From: Anseranas semipalmata
Lineage: Eukaryota > Chordata > Aves > Anseriformes > Anseranatidae
DNA: 64,000 nucleotides
Reading direction: 5' to 3'
NCBI GenBank assembly: GCA_013399115.1
Contig: VXAA01002199.1
Location: 361,251-425,250, forward strand
The notes beneath the pieces were generated by a model that was given only the letters and a program-made list of their open reading frames with translations, made no database searches and was not told where the DNA came from. A program made the position numbers and the translations under genes. Of this stretch, positions 1 to 10,900 are shown piece after piece. Every line of letters begins with the position of its first letter. The stretch's first letter is position 1.

Positions 1-680
1 ACCTGAGAATGTAGACATCCAAATTATTTTATCCTTGATCTGAATGAAGTGGAGTTAGTAGGGGTAGAATTTTTTGCCTAACTTCCTAAGGAAATGAGGC
101 ATATGTGATTGCACTGCGTGTCTGGCTATGTCTGTGTAGCAGACCACTCTCTCCCTCACCCTTCCCACCTAATAACTTTAAATCTGTTTTCAAACAGTCA
201 AACAAGAAATTGACAGAGGAGCAAAAATCTTAAAGAAAGGAAGTTCTTATAAGACACATGAAAATTGGCAGTTGAGTAAAGAGAGACAACCCAAATTACA
301 CAGGTACAGGTGTCAGTTGGGTTATTCTATGAACCAGTCAGCTGCTAGATGGCCAATCAGCTGCTCCATCCATGCTTTTTATTTGCAAGCACTCTTAACC
401 AGCCCCAGTGTTTGCTTCCTTATACCTAGACAATATGTAGGTGAAGTAAGCAGGGAACTGAGGATGTGGAGTGGATAGTCGAGGTTGTCAATATGAGAAG
501 GAGCTGGGGTTGTTGACTGGCATCTTGGAGCACAGAGAGCTGGGCAAGGGAGGATGGGGAGGTATGCAACATGGCAGACAACTACTTGGTTTTGTCAAAC
601 TTCTGTGTTGTAGATAGTATTTTAGAAGGAAACCAGCAATCTGAGAGAAGAGGGTAGAAAATGGGATAGAGATCTCGGTT
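1..680. other. Unique noncoding DNA, nothing recognised
   Basis: This stretch carries no repeat I can name and no reading frame with recognisable protein features. The open frames in it are short and have no domain, signal or splice context. It ends where the old CR1 relic begins. Confidence 0.6.
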
Positions 681-1390
681 GTCAGTCTAATCCAGTCTTC
701 TACAGTTAACCAGGCTCAAGTCTAGCAGACTATCCCAAGGGGATAATTGCCCAACCTGTTTTTGTAAACCCGTTGATCAGCAAGATTCCATAGCCTTCCC
801 ATGCAGTTCACTTACACCACTGTACATGTAGAGGTCTTTCCATAATGTGGTTTTATTGCAAATTGGACTGATACCTTCTTGTCCTTCCTTCAGTGGACAT
901 AGAGATTGGTTACTGTCCCCTTACATGCAGTCTTTTACACATGAAAGCCTGCTATCATGTCTCCCTTCAGTCTGCTAGACTAAACAAACCCAATTTCTTC
1001 ATAGGTCATATTTTCTGAACCTTTTCTTCTTCTCCTCTTTGGACTTTATCCAGCTTTTCCTTAGTGTTTTGAAAAGCACAGTAACCAGAACTATATGCAG
1101 TGTTCCAGCTGAAGCATTATAAGACTTAGTGAAGAGAAATAATTACTGGTGGCATACGCTGGCATGACAGTGGTCTATTTTTTCTTACCTTTAATTTTAG
1201 TTTTGCAACAGTGTCATATCATTAATCTGTGTTCTGTCTGTAATTTAACATAGACCTCAAGTCCTGTCAATGGTTTTTGTTGTCTTGCCAGTTATTTTCA
1301 CTTTGTATTTGATTTCTTGTTCCTAAGTACAGGATTTGGCCTTCATTGTGATGAATTTCACCTTAGTTATTTTGCATACAAGACTGTAGG
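681..1390 (-). mobile_element. Ancient, highly diverged CR1 LINE relic (3' part, antisense)
   Basis: Read on the + strand, the order of phrases follows the antisense of an old amniote CR1 3' region. It has a 'ccaacctgtt' block near 750, 'cttgtcctt...cagtggacat' near 880-900, 'ctatcatgtctcccttcagtc' near 952, 'ctagactaaacaaacccaatt' near 975, 'cataggtcat' near 1000, 'ccagaactat...gttccagctgaagc' near 1086-1115, and 'tttgtatttgatttcttgttcctaag' near 1302-1327. The spacing is nearly collinear, but many substitutions and small deletions separate it from the younger copies in this window. I infer an insertion that predates the galliform radiation, possibly L3-like. Neither end is sharp, and the 3' terminal octamer repeat is not visible. 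The subfamily is not assigned. Confidence 0.75.
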
Positions 1391-2256
1391 GTAGAGCTCT
1401 TTGTATCTGAGTATGGTTTTAGCCAACTTTGTTGAGGTACCTGAAGACTGAGAAGCTGATACACCTGGGCGGAGCAAGCCAGGAGAGTTTATCATCTTTC
1501 TGGAAATTATTATCAGTATTACTGCATTTACAACAAAAGTATCCAAGAATGCTCTTTAAATACTTGTAAAGGGTTATATTATTCAGTTGTAGGGATGAAA
1601 ATGAGAGGTATGAAGGTTTTGACAGTAACAGTTTCAAAAACAGCCAGTGCAAGTTTTGTGTTCCCACAAACAGCCTTTTCCAGATCAGCCAAATCTAAGT
1701 GATTTGCTTCCTCAGAATAAGCCTGATTTTTTGCAGTGGTGAAGGTATCCAAACTTGAAGGCTGTTCAGAAAACTTTGACCAAAGGAACCTATCTGAAAA
1801 CATCAAGCCAAGGCAGAAACTAGAATGTAATTTGAGTGTCTGTATCTACAAGTACATACTATCCTATGCCTTGGCAAAGTGTCTGAAGTAGAATAGACAG
1901 CCTTGCAGCTACGCTTGTTAACTGAGGCCCAGCACTAACCGGCACTGTCTCTACACCACAGCTGGTGCATGTCTAGCTGGCTCAATATGTGAGTGGAGTT
2001 AGCCCAAGACTATCTGCAGTGTCCGTTTAGGCACACACTGAAGCTTTTTTTCAGTCTTGTCCCCAGTGGCTAGGTGAAGTGTTGTACTGCCTCACACTGG
2101 CAGTGCAGCATTTTTCACAAGCAGTAAACGTCATGATTTGGGGATACCAACTACAATTTCCTCTTAGGGGCTTTTCCTTGCCTGAAACTCCCCTGTGCAG
2201 AATGGTGCTAAATGTACTTTAGAGCTGATTCATCGGTGCAGAGATACTCCAATTGC

Positions 2257-2275
2257 TGCACGCATGCGCGCACAT
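2257..2275. repeat. 19-nt alternating purine-pyrimidine run (Z-DNA-type)
   Basis: Nineteen consecutive bases alternate strictly between pyrimidine and purine, with a CpG-containing core (cgcatgcgcgc). Such tracts can adopt Z-DNA under negative supercoiling. It is one of the few CpG clusters in this part of the window. Confidence 0.5.
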
Positions 2276-3739
2276 CCAGTATTCTTGCTCACATTCTTAG
2301 GTATGTACAGATTTAAAACACATCACTCTTGATCCAAAGTGCCTATCTGTTTTGGACATTTTTAATTCTACCTTTCTGCTTTTCTCTCTTGTCACTGAGT
2401 TTACTTATAGAGAAACAGCCGTATGCACTGTTTGAATTCCAATATACATATTTGCCTCTTGTGGCCCTTCCTACGAACATTAGCTCCATGAGCTAAGAAT
2501 GCTAACAAAACCAAATGCTAGCTTTGTGGCCCTGAACAACTTTTTGCCATGCTAAAGAGAGAATATTATTTAACGTACAGCTGCAATGAAACCAGAACTG
2601 CTAGAACATATTTCAGATGTGAACAATAGTCAGAAACCAGGACTAAGGTACAGCCTCCAATTCACTTACAGAAACATAAACAGATAAAACATGTATGTAT
2701 TGCCTTTAATAAAGTATATATCCTCAGGGAGAGATAAATAGAGCATTTCTGCTTTTAGTTAAAAATAGACAAAAAAGATTAAAATCAGGAAGACAGTTTC
2801 TGGAGTTAATAAGTCAGTGTGTAGCTTTTCAGTTCATCATATACTAGAAATAGCCCCTATACTGCTGAATAAATCAGTGTGTTTTGCTTTGTATTTGACA
2901 AGATGTTTATTTCTGAACCAGCGATACTCCATACAAAATAACCAGTCTAGGAACAAGTAGGAAGTCATGTTTAATCAGAGCTTTCGGAAGACAGAAACTA
3001 AAAAGGCAATGGAATGTGTGATTGACATGAAAAAGTAGGCATTTGCCTTCGTGCTTTCCTTTTTTCTCTGTTGGAAGATGTTATTTGAGGTCAGGTAGCC
3101 CATGGAGGAAAAAAAAAAACAAAAAACCATAAATCCAAACCCCTTTGCCTATGATATATTAAGGAAAGGCATGTTTGTGGAGAAATTCTCTGAGCGGCTT
3201 GGGTCTCTGGATTTTGGAAGCGAGCAACTAAATATATGAACTTAAACTGGAGACGGGGAATTCTGTATGTCTCTTTGCACCCATCACGCATAACCATAAG
3301 GTTGTGAAAGAGGATTAGCTTTAATGAGTTAGATAGTTAGGATGTGAGATTACTCAGATGTTGCTGTACCAATTCTGACCATGATTTTGAGTCCTGACCC
3401 TGAAGAGTTAGCTGCAATTGACTACATCACTATCTGCATGTTTTTTATACATACTGCATTGTCAATCAAAACAGTCTTTTTCTTCTTTAATGACATCCTT
3501 ATTAAGGGGAACAGATTGCTAGCCGCATCTTATTCTGACGGGAAGGAAACATGAGAAGTTTTCTTCATGCAAAAAAGACACTCTGTGTCCTGAACTTCTT
3601 CATATATAAATAAGATATTGAGTGTATTAATAGGTTAAAGGGGACCATATAACCGAATACATGCAACTGAAATGCAGAAAGTATGTGTATAAAGGTTATG
3701 GGGTTTTTAATTGGCATGCCACTTGTAACCACAAAAGGG

Positions 3740-3970
3740 AAATTTTGACAGTATTTATAATGCAGGCATTGATACGTTTACGGGGGGAACGCTAACTCAT
3801 TTATGGTAATTCATCTGCTTTTAGAGCCTGTTAGCTTTTAAGAAAATTAGCTTGTGTATTTTTCATCATGCAAGGATGTTAGCAACACCAGGAGTATTTT
3901 CATTTATTTCCTTTTCATAGTTGAAACATTTTTATAATTGCAAACTCCTCTTTAATTACCATTGTTAGTT
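3740..3970. promoter_or_regulatory. Possible conserved noncoding element
   Basis: This AT-rich, repeat-free block contains several homeodomain-type TAAT/ATTA cores (taattacc, ggtaattcat), an atttataatg motif and a catcatgcaagg stretch. The texture resembles vertebrate developmental enhancers, but that is only an impression: no cross-species comparison was possible. It could be ordinary AT-rich intronic DNA. Confidence 0.18.
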
Positions 3971-6092
3971 CTACAGTGGGAAGCTTGCTCTGTTTTGGAA
4001 TGTCAGTTTTGTAGTTAATTCTTTGCCTTCCCAGCTTGTGGAATTCTGCATAGGCAATTATTAAAACACAAACTTGTCTACCAGCATAAAGACCACAGAG
4101 GTTGCTACGTAAAGATGAACAACTGTAGAGTCATATAGAAAGTAAAATACTGAACTTGAGTAGGAGAAAGGAAGAGAAGAGAACACTGGTGGGATCGTTT
4201 GGTGGCAGCACAAAGGATGGAGAGCCTACACTTCTGCGCCTTGCCATTCACTTGCCTGGCCTGCTGCGAGGCAAGTCAGCTTGTTTATCCATACCTCGAA
4301 CTGCCCATCTCTTCAGCGAGGACCATAGCACAAACTTTGGGACTGTCATGAAGTGCATATAGCATATCAAATATAAGATGCTGTTATGAACTCAGAGAGG
4401 TTGATAAAATTGTGTCTGTCAAATAATAGATCGCTTTCACAGATTCCACTGGACTTCTGTTCACTCATTTCAGTCAAAAGCTGACAGGAAAAGGAGTTTA
4501 ATTAGTTGTATTAGATCTTTACTAAAAAACAGTATGAAAAAACTGCTGTTGGCACTGGGAGGGATGAGGAGGCTTCCACTGAACTGCATTAGCAAAGTTT
4601 AAGACTTATGCAGGTGGCCTGATGAGACAGGGCCAAGAACTGAAGGCTCAGTGAGATTCCTGGAAGGTGGGAGAATTGAAGAGGACTCTCTGAGAGCAGG
4701 GATAGTTAGGAAAAGGTTGTTTTTTTTTATTCTTTAAACCTGTGCGTGAACTTTTTGTGCTTTGAAATGCTTTGTATCTCATGCAAAAAGCCTTGCAAAG
4801 GGAAATGCTTTAGATTAAGGATTTAACAATGATGATGGACCTGTTGCTTTTTGCACACATCAGTCATATTTTTAAAGCAGAAATTAGTTGTAATCCTAGG
4901 TCCAGAATTTCACTGGGCCTTTTGCAGGCTTCCGTTTCTACATTCTCTGCTCAGTGTCTTGCTGGGGCCCGTTTAAACTGTATAACTTAGCTTACTGGCA
5001 GGTTACTAACTGTGCTCCTTGTGGGGATATATCTTTAGGTGTATAGAAAGTTACCAGTGAGGGCAGGAATAGCAAACTGTTGGGAACAGCCTGGACTCTG
5101 GTCCACAATGACAGTTGGGGTTGCTCTGACTTGGGCTCTTTGTTATTGTCTGCTCCTTTCTGAGTGTTTGTATAGGATGTGATGCTAAGAAAATCACAGG
5201 GAATGATACTAGAACATTAATCTAATGAGATCAGAAAGCTGACATGTATGGGTGTAGTGAACTGTTCTTGCCTGATGATCAAGTGATAGAATGATCTCTT
5301 TTCATGTAGTTTGAATTCTGCTTTGGGTTATGTTCTCTTCCCAAGTTTTCAGCAGGTGAAGCATTTGTTCCTTGGAGCTTATTTTTTGGCTGGAGATGGA
5401 ACTCATTGTTGAAACTCTAGCAAAGAGTATGGCTGGATGCATGATATGTGATGCAAAAATATAGTCATTGGTGAGACCAAATGATCTGAAAAACCTAACA
5501 CAGAACAGTGAGTGAGATACAGTGGGGTCTCTGTTGAGACACTGTAAACCCATAAAATGCTGTAATATTCTCCTGAACATACTCATCATTAGATAAAAAT
5601 GTGTATCTGTAGCCGTGTGGTAGGGGAATATGTGAATTTATTGTGTAAAGAAATGCACAAGGAAAATGTAATTTGCTCTGAAAGATCAGTTTTGCAGCTA
5701 GTGTTAGAGCTATATTGTTGTTCTCATCTGGTCCATTCATGCCTACAGTCATGGGCTTTATTTAATTTTTGCAGCTATGAGCAAATACACATGTTTTCTC
5801 AGGATTTGCAACCAAACTGAATGCATTCCCAAGAGTTCCCAAGGGGTTTCAAGTCTAAAACGTTCAGATAAATCTCCAGTCATAAGAATGCTTAACCAAA
5901 ATACTGTAAAGGTCATTTTACTAAGGAAAAAAACAAAGTAAACACCTTTTGTATACTGGAGATTCCTCACAGTGATGAGAGTTGGCACATGAAACAGTTT
6001 TAGGAAAGGAAAACAAGCACGCACAATATAAAGTATTTAGAATGACTAGGCATTTTGTCTACCATTTCAAAGACTTGCTGATCTCCATATGG

Positions 6093-6138
6093 CAAAAAAA
6101 ACAAACAAACCAAAACCAAAAACAAAACCCCAAAACAC
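6093..6138. repeat. A/C-only low-complexity tract
   Basis: Forty-six consecutive bases are only A or C, with short irregular (CAAA)n/(CAAAA)n units. It is followed at once by a TG/GTTTTG segment that could pair with it as a small hairpin. This is a simple repeat with no evident function. Confidence 0.75.
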
Positions 6139-7504
6139 TGTTGTTTTGTTGTAAAATTATTTTGGGAAAAACAGCTACTTTGAAGTTTCTTCCTCTCTGT
6201 GCATGAGTACAAATAAATACCTGGCTGTATAGGTAGTCTGGGAATGATGCAAGTACTGTGTGTGCTTATAGGTGTACATGGTAGAAATGCACTTTAAAAA
6301 CTGTCTGTGGTCACAATATGAATGTAATGAATACTGTCAGCTAGAGTGTTAAGTGCAGTCTGCTTACTGAAACTTTCAGAATCTGTGCTGCTGAGAATGT
6401 GACCTAAAAAAGTTGCCTTTAGACTTTTATATAACCTCATCTTGACCTGGCTGCATTTCAGCTGAGGTTTTCAACAGTCAGTAACTTACACTCTTTCATG
6501 TGAGCAGCAGGGAAGACTGCAGACTGAGGGACAGCAAGTAGAGAAATTAATTGTCTAAAACAGGGAGGAGGAAAAGGATGAAATGAGGAAAACACGAGAA
6601 CAGAATCACTGTGAAACTTGGTGACGATGACAGTAAGATTATTCTTATTGTTTGGTTTTACCCTGGGCCCCATAAAACTTTAATCCAGTCATGTGGGGAA
6701 AGAAAGTAGATTAGTGTAGAAGTTGTTCATAAAAAAGAACGTACACTAAAACATACTTTCCTAGCAAAAGTCTTTGGGATCAGCACTCAGGATGTGCTGA
6801 ATGGGAGCAAATATTTGTTTTTGAAAAGAACTCAGAAAGAAATACAAAAGAATCCCCTTGAGATGGGAGGAGTATCACTGACAGTATGAATATGTCATAT
6901 CATATGAAGAGTAGAGTAGTTACTTGTGTGTTGCAAGGGCCAGAAGAACAAACAGTTGCTATGCTGCTAGAGAACAATATGGGTTATTTTTCCTCCGGTG
7001 GTCTTTTTTTTGGTCAGGTTTAGAATCTGATGCTATCTCTGATAATTTGTTTGAAGGGTAAATGTAGCTGCTGATTTTTTGTTTGCTTGTCTTAGTTTTA
7101 AGCAAGACTCTTTGCAATTGTGTGAAGTCCTTCACAGGTTTTTCTACAAAATAAACCCAGCTTTTTATTTTGGCACAGATTCAATCATTAATTGGGTTTT
7201 GTTGCTGTTAGTAAATTGAGCAGGATAGTGTTATGCTTTTTGAGCCAAGGTTATTGTTCCAAATAAAAGTCTGTTTTGAAGTTGCATTTGGGCCAGAAGT
7301 TGGTATCCATTCAAAGGAGATGGGAACATGTAAAATGGGGAAAGATAGAGTAAAATTCTTCAAAGTGCTTGAAGTCTTAGGCTCACAAGGGGTTAGTGTA
7401 ACTGAAACCTCCTCTAGTTTTTTCACCTGTACCTTTTGGTATAAGAAAACTTTACCTTCAGACATTGCCCTTCCTTGTCTTTAGTGGAATTTTGCTGTAG
7501 CATT

Positions 7505-7631
7505 GAATCATAGAATCACAGAATCATAGAATATCCTGAGTTGGAAGGGACCCACAAGGATCATCAAGTCCAACTCCTGGCTCCACATAAGTCTACCCAA
7601 AAATCAGAATTCAGACCATGTGTCTGAGAGC
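7505..7631 (-). mobile_element. CR1 LINE, 5'-truncated 3' tail (antisense)
   Basis: The + strand shows the reverse complement of a CR1 3' end: two to three copies of the aatcatag/aatcacag terminal octamer, then 'atatcctgagttggaaggga', 'cccacaaggatcatcaagtc', 'caactcctggctcc' and 'tgtctgagagc'. It stops abruptly after about 127 bp, the usual result of abortive LINE reverse transcription. It shares its sequence type with the copy at 61220-61420. An 11-bp direct repeat (catagaatcac) lies at 7509-7519 and again at 7631-7641, just past the truncation point. Confidence 0.92.
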
Positions 7632-7639
7632 ATAGAATC

Positions 7640-7930
7640 ACGTTGGTTAGGAATGTTCTAATTTTCAACTCCAATGTAGTCATAGGCAGTTTGTCATTTT
7701 GCCAGCTTAAATAGTTCTTTTTAATGTCCAGTGTTTTACCCTCTGGACCAAGTATGGTTCTGTTTTGCAATAACTCCCCCTCAGCCTTCATTTTGTAGCC
7801 TATGAATTATATGCCAGGCTCTGTATCATCTTAGCAACTTTCCTGTGGGTATTGGTCCTGGATATAAATGATCAGACTTGTATACTGTCCCCAAGGTAGG
7901 TCTTTGTAATGCCTTTTACAATGTCATTGA
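7640..7930 (-). mobile_element. Possible degenerate CR1-like remnant
   Basis: Phrases such as 'ctctgtatcatcttagcaac', 'ttcctgtgggtattggtcctg' and 'cagacttgtatactgtcccc' followed by 'aaggtaggtcttt' run in the order expected for the antisense CR1 region around 'ctggactc...cagaactggacacagtactccagg...gtct'. Identity is low and no terminus is visible. It could be an older LINE into which the 7505-7631 copy inserted nearby. A RepeatMasker search with ancient amniote CR1 models would decide. Confidence 0.3.
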
Positions 7931-10900
7931 TCTTCCTTAGCTTATCTAGAAATGAACTGAAAACTGCACGCTGACATTCATAATTATTTCCAATGATGTA
8001 ACTTAGCATTCAGTGCTGCAAAGACAAGTAGTCTTTTACTTTTTCCTCCAGCTGTGTACTTTTTGATAACCATACAATGGGATAGTCAATGGTGAAAATA
8101 CCATCTTTCGATTCAGTCATCCTATGGCCACTACAAAGTCTGCTTGCAGCGAAGGGCTGATCTTAACAGCTGTGCACTCAGAAATTTCTTCACGTGTTAA
8201 CACTGGCATGTGTTGCTCTTGTCTTCTGTATCTCAAAAGATGAGATGTCTTAATCTCTTTTCTAGACTGGAATTTAGAGAAAGGGCCCATGTGACGCTCT
8301 CTGAACTAGCTGAGTATTTATGCTTATGCTAAGTGTCTGAAAATTATACACAGATTTTGTCATTGGTCAGCAAAGAAACGTGGCTTCCCTGTTAAAAGAA
8401 GTGATATTCTGAGGATAGACTCAAAAGACATATGACCTCAGCTAGGTGTTTGCTATTTACATAGAGAAGGAATTCTGATGCAGGATCTTACACAGGTCAA
8501 AATTAGATTTAAGGAATTAAGATCACAAAATGCCATGCATGAAGTAAAGGTAAGTTCTATTCTAAAGTGCATGAAGTTCTAGGTAAGGTGCCAAAGATAC
8601 CATGGCCAATGATTTCCAGAGAAAAGTGAAATTCAGTTCTGTGGCCTTTTGTTTTGTTTCCAATGTATATGGATTTTATGGTGATGTTTCTGGGGCTTTA
8701 AAGCTTCTGTTTTCCAGAATTCTGCAGGATGTGTGCATTCTCTCACTCACAGATGCACATACCCACACCCTCCAGAAGAATCAACACAGCATGTCACCAT
8801 GTCCCATTGGTCCAGCAGGATTATGTTCATCATTTGTTCATTTTTGCTTCTGACCTTTACCCATCCCCTCTCCTTTAATTTTCATTATGAAGAAACAACT
8901 GTAATAGTCGGGTTATTCCTGGATTAGTTGAACTCCTTCAGATATTGTCTATGGCCTTGTTTACTTTGCAAGAATCATTGAGCCTGAACTGAGTCACGTA
9001 GAAGTGTCACCAAGCACAAGGTCCTGGCATGAACAGTAGGCATAAAAACTCAAGATATCAGCCTGCCATAGGAAATGGCAGTGGTGAAATGCTGCTTGCC
9101 AGATTATTTGAGCTGAAAGAGCTTGAACACGGCTGCCAAAAAACAGCAGAGACCAAGTCCTGCAAAAGATCAGAATGGCCTGCCTGAGGTAACAGCTGTG
9201 TCCATTTGGTGACAGATGCTAGGAGTCATCTCAAAGTCTAGTCAAACTGGTTTTGAAGAGCAGAAGAAAATAGCTCTTCACATTGCACTGCCCAGCTGTG
9301 GACCTGGATAAGGAGAGAAACAGTTTTCAGAACAACAGAGCTCAAAGTAAATCTCCTTACCTAGGTGAACCCACCTCTGTTCTGCCTGTTCCCAGCCCAT
9401 GGACCTGGAGGACATCACAGAAAACTTAAATCAAGGTCAGTTTTCATTGTGGGGGCCTCCATATGGAGAGAGCTTTATGTTTTAAGTTCTGACAGCAGTT
9501 GCAGAAATACAAAGGTGTGTTTGGCACATTTATGCCATTTCTGTTCTGGGCTGCAGTATAAATTTATCCTTTGGACAAATCATTGTCTGTGCTCAGAGTG
9601 TGGTTCTTGATCCTTATCGTTTTTCACCCTGAACTGCGCAAAAGGCCTACAGTAGAGTCAAGATCTCCCACCTCCCCTCCCTAATGTCCTTGAACGCTTA
9701 CTTTGAGAGCTGTGATTTGTGAGCTGATTTAAAGTTAGGTTTTAATGTTTAAATTCACAACCAACCTCCCCCTCAAAATAGCCACTTGTAATCATGAATA
9801 AGAGCCTGATATCAGGCTATTGTTCTTCATCTTGGGAAGTGAAAATACCAATCCCTAACATGGTAGATGGCAGTTGTCAGTTATACGCTGAATTTTCTTT
9901 CAGTCTCCTCCCTCCAAATGTCATAGAAACCAAACTTATTTCATTTTGTCCCAGTGCAGATTTTTTTCTGAGAGGCTATTTGGATTTGAGTGTGACCACA
10001 GTACTCTTGGCAGGCTTATAATAGGCCTATAAACTCCCCAGTTGTGAGTGGCTCTTGGATAAAAGCGTTAGTTTAAAGAATGGTTTCAGGGTATTCGCAG
10101 AAAATTCTGAAAGTCTTCTTGCCCAGTGGATTTTCACACAGTGGGTTTTGCATCACTGTCACAGTTTTCCCCATAATTTCCCCATATAGTTCATTTGAGT
10201 ATGAATCTTATTAACATATCTTTGTTTTTAATTGTCTTCAAGGCAGAAATGTGGAATGATTGCAATTCCAGCATGTTTTAAATCCAAATAACACGACCAA
10301 AGAAAAGCCTGGAAAACGGGCGAAAATCAGCACTGAGGAAGAAATGAAGACTGCTTAGCAGGATGGGGAGGGGGACTGGACTCTCCTGGAGCTTTTCTTG
10401 AGTCCTAGCAGTGCTGTCTGCTCTGCTGGCCTTCTGTGACATGTCTCCTTACTGATATGCCAGTTTGGAGGGAGGGTTAGGATTATTTGAAGAACGGAGA
10501 GGAATTTGTCTGGGTTGAAAGCCACTCAGAGCCACAGGAAACCTCCCTCTGGCTTCAATGAGCTTTTAGCCAGGACCCTGCCCTACTGCAGGCTCCTGAG
10601 TGAACCTCCACTTCCAAACCTTGGCTAGAAGAATAGAGGACTTTGTTTTAGGCTAGTATGCTGTGGTGAATCACTCATCCATTTGTTACAGTGTGCACAG
10701 CAGGACTGTTTGTTCCAGAAGTGAGTTGAAACCATAAATGCCAGATCCAGATTCAGCTTTTCCTAAAGTTCAGGGCTGTTCCTGTCCAGCCACTGCACCA
10801 AATCCCATCCCTTTTGCCCTGACCAGTACCTACCTCCCTCTGCATCTCGAGGAACCCTGATATTCACTCGCATTGCCATTGTTCGTATCACAAGGAAAAC

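Larger units (their letters stand above)
1391..7504. other. Unique noncoding DNA with minor low-complexity patches
   Basis: I see no exon, RNA gene or named transposon. The stretch holds an alternating purine-pyrimidine run (2257-2275), an AT-rich block that looks like a conserved noncoding element (3740-3970) and an A/C-only tract (6093-6138). The open frames are under 100 codons, overlap on both strands and show no protein features. Confidence 0.55.
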
